Of a stretch of DNA of 64,000 nt, positions 1 through 7,388 are shown in pieces; position 1 is the stretch's first letter, and every line of letters begins with the position of its first letter. The translations under genes were made by a program, and so were the position numbers. The DNA is taken from NCBI RefSeq assembly GCF_900112025.1, contig NZ_FOKL01000001.1:1107084-1171083 (forward strand). The letters are read 5' to 3'. The notes beneath the pieces are model-generated. The model was not told where the DNA came from and ran no database searches. It saw only the letters and a program-made list of their open reading frames with translations. Source of the stretch: Janthinobacterium sp. 344 (GTDB taxonomy: Bacteria > Pseudomonadota > Gammaproteobacteria > Burkholderiales > Burkholderiaceae_D).

Positions 1-738
1 GGACAGGACCGTCAAGTCGATGCCCACCAGCGACAGGCTGACCAGCACGGAAACGAGGATCAGCACGGCACGGCCCATGCGCGACAGCACCACGCGCAAG
101 GATGTGTGCAATCCCTGCATTTTCATCAGGCGCTCGTCGAGCGACGTACCGGCCCACATGGCCAGCACCAGCAGCACGGCCACCGAGATGGCCGCCTGCA
201 GGATGGCGGCGACGGACACCTTGTTGCGCCCCAGCGGCACAATGATGCCCTCCAGGAACTCATGCAATTCCGGCCACAGGCCCGTGATGTACAGCGCCAT
301 GCCGGCCCACACCACCACCGTGAAGACTTTCTCCAGCAGCAACATGGTCGGACTGATCTCGCCATGGCGGGCAAAGATGCGGCGCAGCACATAAAAGCCG
401 AAGCGCACCAGCGCCATCGAGGTACACAGGGGAATGGCAATGCTCAACAAATTCACCGACTGAAACTTGGCCAGGAAGTGTTGTGCAATGCCCAGCAGCA
501 TGGCCGCCAGCACGGGCGTCAAAATGCGGATGAAACTGTCCGTGCGCTGCAGGGTTTCCGGGTTCGCCGGCGTCGTTGCCGCTTCCGCCCGCTTGTGCAG
601 GAATGCGCGCAACTGCCGCACCAGCAGCCAGCTCAAGGCCAGGCAAGCGACGATGACCAGCGCCTGCCACAGGATGGCCGGTTGGCGGAAATCGTCGACA
701 AAGTCAGTGATCAGGTTCAGCAGCGGGGTTTCATTCAT
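1..738 (-). CDS. MscS-family mechanosensitive ion channel, C-terminal part missing (window edge)
   Basis: The reading frame starts with ATG at 738 (MNETPLLNLITDF) and stays open for 246 codons to the window edge, so only the N-terminal part is seen. It has several hydrophobic stretches (about residues 20-37, 75-95, 105-120, 135-155 and 175-195) and ends at VSLSLVGIDLTVLS. That segment is the typical entry to the pore-lining helix of MscS-type channels. Members sit in the inner membrane and open on hypo-osmotic shock. The long N-terminal extension suggests a larger MscS-like paralogue. The beta domain and C-terminal cage lie outside the window. The family is well supported; the exact subtype is unknown. 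Confidence 0.8.
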   Translation of the reverse strand, partial: MNETPLLNLITDFVDDFRQPAILWQALVIVACLALSWLLVRQLRAFLHKRAEAATTPANPETLQRTDSFIRILTPVLAAMLLGIAQHFLAKFQSVNLLSIAIPLCTSMALVRFGFYVLRRIFARHGEISPTMLLLEKVFTVVVWAGMALYITGLWPELHEFLEGIIVPLGRNKVSVAAILQAAISVAVLLVLAMWAGTSLDERLMKMQGLHTSLRVVLSRMGRAVLILVSVLVSLSLVGIDLTVLS

Positions 739-755
739 GGCGGATGCGGTCCGGA

Positions 756-789
756 AGGTGGGACAGGTGGGACGAAGGTGGGACGGATG
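756..789. repeat. Short direct repeat of GGTGGGAC
   Basis: Three copies of GGTGGGAC occur within 34 bp between the mscS-like start and the end of the rRNA methyltransferase gene. On the minus strand they lie in the leader of the channel gene. Their function is unknown; they may be simple slippage products. Confidence 0.4.
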
Positions 790-869
790 GGGAGTGATCC
801 CATGCCACCAGGCGGGCTGGCGGCATTGAAGGCCGCCACTGCAGCATGCAGCGGCGGCACGTGACCGGC

Positions 870-2189
870 TTACTCGGCTGGTTCAGCGTCAACGTCGTCG
901 GCCGGTTTTTCATCGGCGTAGACTTTTTTCGGCATGACCTTGCGCTCGAACACGGCGGCGAAGAAACCATCGGTCTGGTGCAGGTGCGGCAGCAATTTCA
1001 GGTAGTCGCCCATTTCCAGTTCGATCTTCTGCTCGGCCAGCACCTTGTGCATCGGCACCAGGGTGAAGTCGGGATTGGCGGCCAGGAATTGTTCGGCGAT
1101 CTGATCGTTTTCTTCGTTCAGGAAGCTGCAGGTGGCGTACACCAGGCGGCCGCCACCCTTGACCAGGCGCGCCGCGCCAGCCAGGATCGCTGCCTGCTTG
1201 GCTTGCAGTTCGACGATGGAATTGGGCTGCTGGCGCCATTTCACGTCCGGATTGCGGCGCAGGGTGCCCAGGCCGCTGCATGGCGCATCGACCAGCACGC
1301 GGTCGATCTTGCCGGCCAGGCGCTTGATCTTGGCATCGCGCTCATGCGCGATCTGCACCGGATGCACGTTCGACAAGCCGCTGCGGGCCAGGCGCGGCTT
1401 GAGCTTGGCCAAACGCTTTTCCGACACGTCGAACGCATACAAACGGCCCGTGTTGCGCATCAGCGCACCCAAGGCGAGCGTCTTGCCGCCCGCGCCGGCG
1501 CAAAAGTCGACCACCATTTCGCCGCGCTTGGCGCCGACGATCTGCGACAGGATCTGGCTGCCTTCATCCTGCACTTCGATGGCGCCGCTCTGGAACAGGG
1601 GCAGGTTTTGCAAGGATGGCTTCTTGATGACGCGCAAGCCCAGCGGCGCGTAAGGCGTCGGCGTGCTGAGAATCGGTGCTTCGGCCAGGGCCAGCATCAC
1701 ATCGTCGCGCGTGGCCTTGAGGGAATTGACGCGCAGGTCCAGCGGCGCCGGCGCGTTCAAGGCATCGGCCAGCTTCATGGTTTCCGCTTCGCCGAACTGG
1801 GCGATCAGCTTGTCGAACAGCCAGGTCGGCATGTTGGCGCGCATGTTCGCCGGCATCAGGCTGCGGTCGATCTGCGTGATGCGTTCCAGCCATTCCACTT
1901 CTTCTTCCGTCAGGCCGCCCAGGGAATCGGCGCCGACGGCTTCGGCCAGGCCGAGGATGGTCAGGCGGCGCATGGTCGGGCCGCTGCCCGCTTCGGCGAA
2001 ATCGGTGAAGAACGATTTGTTGCGCAGCACGGCATAGATGCCTTCGGCGATGGCGCCGCGTTCGCGCGAACCGAGGCGCGGATGGTCGCGGAAATAGCGC
2101 GACAAGGTGGTGTCGGCCGGGGCCGTGAAACGTAAAATTTCGCGCAATACTTCTTCAGCATTGGCAAGTATCGCTGGTGGCAATCTCAT
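870..2189 (-). CDS. rsmB: RsmB/NOP-family 16S rRNA (cytosine-C5) methyltransferase
   Basis: A 439-residue SAM-dependent RNA m5C methyltransferase. Motif I is DFCAGAGGKT (about 228-237). The motif IV cysteine lies in DAPCSGLGT (C304) and the catalytic motif VI cysteine in YATCSFLNEEN (C354), the paired cysteines that define the RsmB/NOP family. An N-terminal helical segment (about 1-140) resembles the NusB-like/N1 region of RsmB-type enzymes. It probably methylates 16S rRNA (C967 in E. coli), but family members differ in target, so rsmB is the likely rather than proven name. It lies 21 bp downstream of purN on the same strand and is probably co-transcribed with it. The C-terminus is acidic and rich in Asp, Glu and Ala. 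Confidence 0.85.
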   Translation of the reverse strand: MRLPPAILANAEEVLREILRFTAPADTTLSRYFRDHPRLGSRERGAIAEGIYAVLRNKSFFTDFAEAGSGPTMRRLTILGLAEAVGADSLGGLTEEEVEWLERITQIDRSLMPANMRANMPTWLFDKLIAQFGEAETMKLADALNAPAPLDLRVNSLKATRDDVMLALAEAPILSTPTPYAPLGLRVIKKPSLQNLPLFQSGAIEVQDEGSQILSQIVGAKRGEMVVDFCAGAGGKTLALGALMRNTGRLYAFDVSEKRLAKLKPRLARSGLSNVHPVQIAHERDAKIKRLAGKIDRVLVDAPCSGLGTLRRNPDVKWRQQPNSIVELQAKQAAILAGAARLVKGGGRLVYATCSFLNEENDQIAEQFLAANPDFTLVPMHKVLAEQKIELEMGDYLKLLPHLHQTDGFFAAVFERKVMPKKVYADEKPADDVDAEPAE

Positions 2190-2210
2190 TGTTATTCTTT
2201 CTGTAATATT

Positions 2211-2819
2211 TTATTGAGGGTCCACGCGGACCTGGCCATGCTCGACTGACAGTTTATCGTCAATGAACAGGCGGATGGCGCGCGGGTAAAGCAGATGTTC
2301 CTGTACCAGCACGCGCGCCGATAAGCTGTCTTCTGTGTCGTCCGGCAAGACGGGAACGGTCACGCTCGCCACGGCCGGGCCATGATCGAGCTCGGCCGTG
2401 ACGAAATGCACGGTCGCGCCGTGCTCCGTCACACCCGCCGCGAGCGCCTGGCGATGCGTCGCCACGCCCGGGAACAGGGGCAGCAGCGACGGGTGGATAT
2501 TGAGCATGCGCCCCGCATAATGTTCGACGAAGGGCGGCGTCAGGATGCGCATGAAACCGGCCAGCACGACCAGGTCGGGGGCGTAGCCATCGACCACGGC
2601 TTGCAGCGCCGCATCGAACTGTTCGCGGCTGGCATAATCCTTGTTGGCAACGACTGCGGTCGCTATCCCGTGTTCCGCGGCAAACACCAGCCCCTGGGCA
2701 TCGGCCCGGTTACTGATGACGGCGGCAATACGGGCTGGCCATTGCTCGGCTTGCGCCGCGCGCACGACCGCTTCCATGTTGCTGCCGCGTCCGGAAATGA
2801 GGATAACGATATTTTTCAT
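2211..2819 (-). CDS. purN: Phosphoribosylglycinamide formyltransferase (GAR transformylase)
   Basis: PurN transfers a formyl group from 10-formyl-tetrahydrofolate to GAR in the third step of purine synthesis, in the cytosol. The 202-residue protein has the phosphate-binding ISGRGSN loop (8-14) and the active-site segment NIHPSLLP (N107, H109). Asp145 in AELDHGP completes the Asn-His-Asp triad seen in E. coli PurN. I prefer the ATG at 2819 (MKNIVILISGRGSN), the usual N-terminus; an in-frame ATG at 2828 would add three residues. It is the first gene of a likely two-gene unit with the rRNA methyltransferase. The one-carbon donor is made by FolD, also in this window but unlinked. Confidence 0.93.
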   Translation of the reverse strand: MKNIVILISGRGSNMEAVVRAAQAEQWPARIAAVISNRADAQGLVFAAEHGIATAVVANKDYASREQFDAALQAVVDGYAPDLVVLAGFMRILTPPFVEHYAGRMLNIHPSLLPLFPGVATHRQALAAGVTEHGATVHFVTAELDHGPAVASVTVPVLPDDTEDSLSARVLVQEHLLYPRAIRLFIDDKLSVEHGQVRVDPQ

Positions 2820-2975
2820 AGCGCGCATTGTACCCGCTATGGCGATGCGAATCTAGAAAGGCCGGTATTATTGTTGCGGCGCAACATGACCGCCCGGCGG
2901 CGGCGCTCGCCGGGATGAGTCGCCCTGCATGCCGGCGACGCGCTGATTTTACTCTACTGTGACGAGAGTAAGTAT

Positions 2976-3374
2976 TTACTCAAACGAATAGAAGACGCGG
3001 AATGGGACTTTTTTCTCGGCCCAGTAGTCGGCCGCGTCGCGAAACACGTCGAGCAGGATCTCGCGCGCTTCCTTGTCGAATTTTTGCGTATTGGGCAATT
3101 GCTCGAGCACCACCAGGAAACCCGTTTGCGGACCGGCCTTGAACATGGTATCCGTCAGGCACAGGCGCAGCGCGTCGAAATTCTTCGCCAGATTTTTTGG
3201 AAACAGGAATGCTTCTGCAATAATGCCGATGACTTGTTGTTTGGTCTGCCCAGCGTTGCAATGCGCATATAAAAAGTGCTGCCCGAGACGGATTGCCTCG
3301 TCTTGTAATTCGGTCACGCGAAAGGCACGGATGGACTGGACAAGGTTGGGCGGCACGGTTAGTAACAAACTCAT
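2976..3374 (-). CDS. Barstar-like protein (barnase-inhibitor family)
   Basis: A 132-residue cytosolic protein resembling the barstar family (small alpha/beta inhibitors of secreted ribonucleases). The match is the C-terminal half: NFDALRLCLTDTMF, then GFLVVLEQL, then a helix running into DAADYWAEKKVPFRVFY. This is the usual barstar order of helix, acidic helix, strand, helix and final strand. No barnase-type RNase is adjacent, so it is an orphan here. It could guard against an RNase encoded elsewhere or have another role. It is transcribed alone, 147 bp upstream of purN. The family call rests on recognised pattern, not on an alignment. Confidence 0.65.
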   Translation of the reverse strand: MSLLLTVPPNLVQSIRAFRVTELQDEAIRLGQHFLYAHCNAGQTKQQVIGIIAEAFLFPKNLAKNFDALRLCLTDTMFKAGPQTGFLVVLEQLPNTQKFDKEAREILLDVFRDAADYWAEKKVPFRVFYSFE

Positions 3375-3774
3375 TTTTCCCTCAAATCGACCTGTTATGT
3401 ATGGATCTGTTCTAATTGCTCGTCTTATTGCATCCCCGCACGCGGGTCAATGCGCACGCGGTGATTCGATCTGTATCAACTTTTATGCGATTCAGTGCGA
3501 TTTTATATAAGCCATACGCGTATTAGGGTAACGTGTTGTCCTGCATGAATCAACCCGAATATGATGTCAAACGCAAGATTTGTTACAAACCGCGCCTTTC
3601 AAGTCATCCAACAACGTGTATCGATTGAAAGTGCATGTTACAGACTGTGGGGCAAGGGGCTTGGCCTGTTACATTTTGTTGCCAGGCGAAACACAAGCAT
3701 CCGTCCAGCGGGATTACTATAGCCCCAAGTTGTGAAAAATACCCTGAAAGATTCTCTAGATAACGAGGTTACAA
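3375..3774. other. Intergenic region between divergent genes (400 bp)
   Basis: This AT-richer stretch separates the barstar-like gene from the glycine-zipper gene and must hold both promoters. A Shine-Dalgarno-like CGAGG lies just before the ATG at 3775, and TACTAT near 3715 could be a -10 box. I see no ORF, no clear hairpin with a T-run and no recognised RNA family. Confidence 0.4.
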
Positions 3775-4287
3775 ATGAACTTGCAAGCCAAATTGATGAT
3801 GTCAGCCCTTTGTATCGGTGCATTGCCACTCGCCCAGGCCGCCGACTTTGAAGATTTCGGCAAGGTCGTGCGCGTCGTGCCACAAGTGGAACAGATCAAT
3901 CGTCCACGCCAGGAATGCCGTACGGAATACGTGCAGGTTCAGGCACCGCCGCAACAGCGCAGCGCTGGCGGCTCCATCGTCGGCGGCATCGCCGGCGCCC
4001 TGCTGGGTAGCCAGGTCGGCGGCGGCAATGGCCGCACGGCCGCCGCGGCGGCGGGCGCGATTGCCGGCGCCGTCGTGGGCGACCGTGTCGACAACCAGAA
4101 CAACTACCAGGGCGGCGTGCAGGAACAAGCCGTCAAGCAATGCCGCCAGGTCGACCACTGGGAAACGCGCAACACGGGCTATCAGGTCACGTACGACTAC
4201 CGCGGCCGCAACTACACGAGCATCACGTCCTACGACCCGGGCGAACGCATCCGCCTGCGCGTCTCGATCGAGCCAGCTCAGCAGTAA
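3775..4287 (+). CDS. Exported glycine-zipper 2TM-domain protein
   Basis: A 170-residue envelope protein. A signal peptide (about 1-22, cleavage after AQA) is followed by a Cys-containing segment, RPRQECRTEY. Then comes a glycine zipper (about 64-103: GGSIVGGIAGALLGSQVGGG and AAGAIAGAVVGDRV) of the Rickettsia 17-kDa antigen / glycine-zipper 2TM type. A C-terminal beta-rich part contains a second cysteine (KQCRQVDHW). The N-terminal cysteine is not a lipobox. Members are outer-membrane associated proteins of poorly defined function, often tied to envelope stress. An inverted-repeat element begins inside its stop codon, and a strong hairpin terminator follows at 4432-4477. Confidence 0.8.
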   Translation: MNLQAKLMMSALCIGALPLAQAADFEDFGKVVRVVPQVEQINRPRQECRTEYVQVQAPPQQRSAGGSIVGGIAGALLGSQVGGGNGRTAAAAAGAIAGAVVGDRVDNQNNYQGGVQEQAVKQCRQVDHWETRNTGYQVTYDYRGRNYTSITSYDPGERIRLRVSIEPAQQ

Positions 4288-4418
4288 CGCTTGACATAAG
4301 CTGCTGCGCGTCGGCATAGGCGGCCTGCGATGCGCACCGGCTCGGCGCCTCCGTACTAAGCACGGTTGCGCTTCTCGGCCACCTCTGCCTTCCGCTCGCA
4401 ACGCTTCTGTCAGGCGTT
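4286..4418 (-). repeat. Palindromic intergenic element, family R1, copy a
   Basis: A 133-bp element bounded by a near-perfect inverted repeat (AACGCTTGACA and TGTCAGGCGTT, 10 of 11 pairs). Read on the minus strand it shares the R1 core GCGAGCGG ... GTGGCCGAGAAGCGCAACCGT ... GCATCGCAGGCCGC ... GACGCGCAGCAG with the copies at 20816, 39999 and 47310. Its left end overlaps the stop codon of the glycine-zipper gene. Confidence 0.8.
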
Positions 4419-4431
4419 GTTAACTCAGTAT

Positions 4432-4477
4432 AAAAATGCCGGCCCCATGTCGTTCTCATGGGGCCGGCATTTTTTAT
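4432..4477 (+). terminator. Rho-independent terminator, likely bidirectional
   Basis: A 14-bp stem (ATGCCGGCCCCATG and CATGGGGCCGGCAT) around a short loop, with an A-run before and TTTTTT after. It ends transcription of the glycine-zipper gene. A TATAAT at 4495-4500, just downstream, is a likely -10 box for the next gene. Confidence 0.9.
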
Positions 4478-4523
4478 GGCGCCCCGGCACGGGCTATAAT
4501 GCGGCACACTTTCAGGCCGCCTT

Positions 4524-5312
4524 ATGCTTATCAAACGAAAATCCATCGAACAAGTCGAATCCTCGCGCCCCGCGCGCAAGCCCCGCTACGCCCCTGTCAC
4601 CCTGTCGGAGATGGATGGCGTGCGCTATCTGCATTTCGGCACGGAATGGGTGCAGGGCGCCATGCGCATCCGCAAGCCGGACTGGCCGGAACTCGAATAT
4701 GCGCAGCAGATGATGGCGTGGATGCTGTGGATAGAGCAACCGCAGCGCATCGCCCAGCTGGGCCTGGGCACGGCCGCGCTGACCAAGTTCTGCTACCGCC
4801 AATTCCCGCAGGCACAGGTCGAGGCGATCGAACTGAACCCGTCCGTCATCACCATCTGCGCCTCGATGTTCAAGCTGCCGCCCAATGACGAGCGCCTGCA
4901 CGTGCGCGAGATGGATGCGCTCGACTACGTCAATGACGAGAGCAACCATGGCACCCTGGACGCCCTGCAAGTGGACTTGTATGACGCCACGGCGCGCGGT
5001 CCCGTGCTCGACAGCGCCGATTTCTACGCCGCCTGCTGCGCCTGCCTGGCGCCGCACGGCATCATGACGGTGAACCTGTTTGGCGACCACCCCAGCTACG
5101 CGAAAAACATCAAGGCGATGAAGTTTGCGTTTGAACAGGTGATCTGCCTGCCGGAAGTCCATGATGGGAACGTGGTGGCGATCGCCTTCAAGACGAAAGT
5201 CGCACTTGATGCCGAAGCGCAAGCCGTCCTGCTGGAACGGGCCAAGCAAATCGTCGCCGACACCAAGCTGCCCGCGAAAAGCTGGGTCAAGGGCATCGCC
5301 AGCACCGTGTAA
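4524..5312 (+). CDS. Spermidine synthase-like protein (PABS fold)
   Basis: A 262-residue cytosolic protein with the SAM/dcSAM-binding Rossmann core of polyamine synthases: QLGLGTAALTKF (78-89), the acidic strand end AIELNP (E103), D131 in REMDALDY and VDLYDA (150-155). The gatekeeping segment and aminopropyl-acceptor residues of true SpeE are not clearly conserved. The protein is shorter at its N-terminus than SpeE. It may be an aminopropyltransferase or a related methyltransferase-like protein of unknown substrate. A -10 box TATAAT lies at 4495-4500. The GspE-like gene follows 47 bp later, but no functional link is apparent. Confidence 0.7.
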   Translation: MLIKRKSIEQVESSRPARKPRYAPVTLSEMDGVRYLHFGTEWVQGAMRIRKPDWPELEYAQQMMAWMLWIEQPQRIAQLGLGTAALTKFCYRQFPQAQVEAIELNPSVITICASMFKLPPNDERLHVREMDALDYVNDESNHGTLDALQVDLYDATARGPVLDSADFYAACCACLAPHGIMTVNLFGDHPSYAKNIKAMKFAFEQVICLPEVHDGNVVAIAFKTKVALDAEAQAVLLERAKQIVADTKLPAKSWVKGIASTV

Positions 5313-5359
5313 GCGCCGGCACGTCCATGCCATGCCGGCCGCCCTGAAAGGCGCCGGCC

Positions 5360-7117
5360 ATGCCCGCTTCCCCTCCTTCGCCTGCCGACACGCCGCTGGC
5401 ACTGCCGCAACTGCTGGCCTGGCTGCAGGAGGACGGCTTGCTCGACGCGGCGCAGGCCGCCGCCATCGTGGCCCGGGCCGCCCTGCAGCCCGCACCGGCC
5501 CTGCATCCGCTGTGCAGCATCGCCCATCCCGCACTCACGCTCGATACGCTGTGCGCCTGGCTGGCACGGCGCAGCAACCTGCCGTATCTGCGCATCGATC
5601 CCCTGCACATCGATTTCAGCCAGGTGGCCGACATCATGACGGCCGGCTATGCGGCCCGCTTCAACATCCTGCCCGTGGAAAGCACGCCAGAACGCATCGT
5701 CATCGCCACGGCCCAGCCGTATGCGCTGGCGTGGCAGGCGGAACTGGGCAGCGTGGCGCCGCGCACATTGCGCCTGGTCATCGCCAATCCCCTGCACATC
5801 GCCGAGGCCATCGCGCAATTTTTCAGCCTGGCCAGTTCCGTCAAGGTGGCGAAACTGGCTTCCACGCAAGACCTGGCGCTGCGCCAGAATGTCGAACAGC
5901 TGGTGGAACTGGGGCGCAACAAGGCCAGCCTGGACGCCAATGACCAGCACGTGGTGCGCATCGTCGACTGGCTGTGGCAATACGCGTTTGCCCAGCGCGC
6001 CTCCGACATCCACCTGGAACCGAAGCGCGATGCGGGCCTCGTGCGCCTGCGCATCGACGGCATGCTGCACCAGGCCTACCAGGTACCGCCCGTGGTGCTG
6101 CTGGCCATGACGGCGCGCATCAAGTTGCTCGGACGCATGGACGTGGTGGAGAAGCGCCGCCCGCAGGATGGACGCATCAAGACGCGCAATGCGCAGGGCC
6201 AGGAAATCGAGCTGCGCCTGTCGACCTTACCCACTGCCTTCGGCGAAAAGCTCGTCATGCGCATCTTCGATCCCGAGATCGCCATCAAAAGCCTGGCGGA
6301 CCTGGGCTTCCCGCCGGCCGACGCACAGCGCTGGCAACAATTGACGGCGCGCACGCACGGCATCGTGCTGGTGACGGGCCCCACCGGCTCGGGCAAGACC
6401 ACCACCCTGTACAGCACCCTGAAGGCGCTGGCCAGCAGCGCCGTCAATGTCTGCACGGTGGAAGACCCGATCGAAATGGTCGAGCCGGCCTTCAACCAGA
6501 TGCAGGTGCAAAGCCAGGCCGGCCTCGAACTGTCGTTTGCCGACGGCGTGCGGGCGCTGATGCGGCAAGATCCCGACATCATCATGGTGGGTGAAATCCG
6601 CGACCTGGCCACGGCCGAGATGGCCATCCAGGCGGCGCTGACCGGCCACCTGGTGCTGTCGACCCTGCACACCAACGACGCGCCGTCCGCCGTCATGCGC
6701 CTGCTGGAACTGGGCCTGCCCGCCTACCTGCTGGAGGCGTGCCTGGCCGGCGTGCTGGCGCAGCGCCTGCTGCGCTGCCTGTGCCCCGATTGCAAGCAGC
6801 TGGAGGCCGCCCCGGGCGAGGCGCAATGGCACAGCCTGGCAAGTGGCCAGCTGGCGCGCCCCGATGCGGTCTATCGCCCCAGCGGCTGCGCGCTGTGCCG
6901 GCACAGCGGCTACCGGGGCCGCGCCGGCATCTACGAATTGCTGGTCGTGACGGACGCATTCAGCCAGCTGATCAAGTCCGGCGCCGACCTGCAGGCGCTG
7001 CGCCGCCAGAGCATGCTCGACGGCATGACGCCGCTGCGCATCGCCGGCGCGCGCAAGGTCATCGACGGCACGACCAGCATCGATGAAGTGCTGAAGCTCA
7101 CGGCGGCCCCGCACTGA
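5360..7117 (+). CDS. GspE/PilB-family secretion or pilus-assembly ATPase
   Basis: A 585-residue hexameric motor ATPase of the type II secretion / type IV pilus family. An N-terminal GspE-N (MshEN-like) region (about 15-160) precedes the ATPase core. That core has the Walker A motif GPTGSGKTT (340-348), the Asp box around TVEDPIEMVEP (366-376), Walker B DPDIIMVGEIRD (404-415) and the His box STLHTNDAPSA. A zinc tetracysteine (C475, C478, C510, C513) follows. Such ATPases act at the inner face of the cytoplasmic membrane. No pseudopilin, secretin or GspF gene is adjacent, so it serves a system encoded elsewhere. Whether it belongs to secretion, pili or MSHA cannot be decided here. Confidence 0.88.
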   Translation: MPASPPSPADTPLALPQLLAWLQEDGLLDAAQAAAIVARAALQPAPALHPLCSIAHPALTLDTLCAWLARRSNLPYLRIDPLHIDFSQVADIMTAGYAARFNILPVESTPERIVIATAQPYALAWQAELGSVAPRTLRLVIANPLHIAEAIAQFFSLASSVKVAKLASTQDLALRQNVEQLVELGRNKASLDANDQHVVRIVDWLWQYAFAQRASDIHLEPKRDAGLVRLRIDGMLHQAYQVPPVVLLAMTARIKLLGRMDVVEKRRPQDGRIKTRNAQGQEIELRLSTLPTAFGEKLVMRIFDPEIAIKSLADLGFPPADAQRWQQLTARTHGIVLVTGPTGSGKTTTLYSTLKALASSAVNVCTVEDPIEMVEPAFNQMQVQSQAGLELSFADGVRALMRQDPDIIMVGEIRDLATAEMAIQAALTGHLVLSTLHTNDAPSAVMRLLELGLPAYLLEACLAGVLAQRLLRCLCPDCKQLEAAPGEAQWHSLASGQLARPDAVYRPSGCALCRHSGYRGRAGIYELLVVTDAFSQLIKSGADLQALRRQSMLDGMTPLRIAGARKVIDGTTSIDEVLKLTAAPH

Positions 7118-7153
7118 ACCCTCGGCCCCCATGCATTTTCCTACAGGAATGCT

Positions 7154-7181
7154 TTGCATTCTTTTTCAACTGATATATAAT
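7154..7181 (+). promoter_or_regulatory. Sigma-70 promoter of tRNA-Lys
   Basis: TTGCAT at 7154-7159 and a consensus TATAAT at 7176-7181 are separated by 16 bp. The tRNA begins 12 bp after the -10 box, so the primary transcript has a very short leader. Confidence 0.8.
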
Positions 7182-7193
7182 GCGGCCTCTTTC

Positions 7194-7269
7194 GGGTCGT
7201 TAGCTCAGCTGGTAGAGCAGCGGACTTTTAATCCGTTGGTCGCAGGTTCGAATCCCGCACGGCCTACCA
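7194..7269 (+). tRNA. tRNA-Lys (anticodon UUU)
   Basis: A 76-nt cloverleaf with encoded CCA (7267-7269). The acceptor stem GGGTCGT/ACGGCCT contains a G1-U72 and a U4-G69 wobble. The D-arm is AGCTCAGCTGGTAGAGC, the anticodon loop CTTTTAA has the anticodon TTT at 7227-7229, and the T-arm includes GGTTCGAATCC. It has its own promoter and terminator, so it is a single-tRNA transcription unit. Confidence 0.97.
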
Positions 7270-7284
7270 CGAATGCGCAGTACT

Positions 7285-7315
7285 AAAAAGCCAATCCTCC
7301 GGGATTGGCTTTTTT
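7285..7315 (+). terminator. Terminator of the tRNA-Lys unit
   Basis: Stem GCCAATCC / GGGATTGGC with a tiny loop, followed by a T-run (GGCTTTTTT). It starts 16 bp after the CCA end. Confidence 0.9.
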
Positions 7316-7339
7316 CATTTCCGGACCTGTTCCATGAAA

Positions 7340-7372
7340 TAAAAAATGCGGCCATGCGCATGGCCGCATTTT
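7340..7372 (-). terminator. Terminator of the metallophosphoesterase gene
   Basis: Stem ATGCGGCCATG / CATGGCCGCAT flanked by A6 on one side and T4 on the other. On the minus strand it is followed by the T6 run, and it lies 16 bp past the stop of the phosphoesterase gene. Confidence 0.85.
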
Positions 7373-7388
7373 CATGCCCTGGCTGGCA

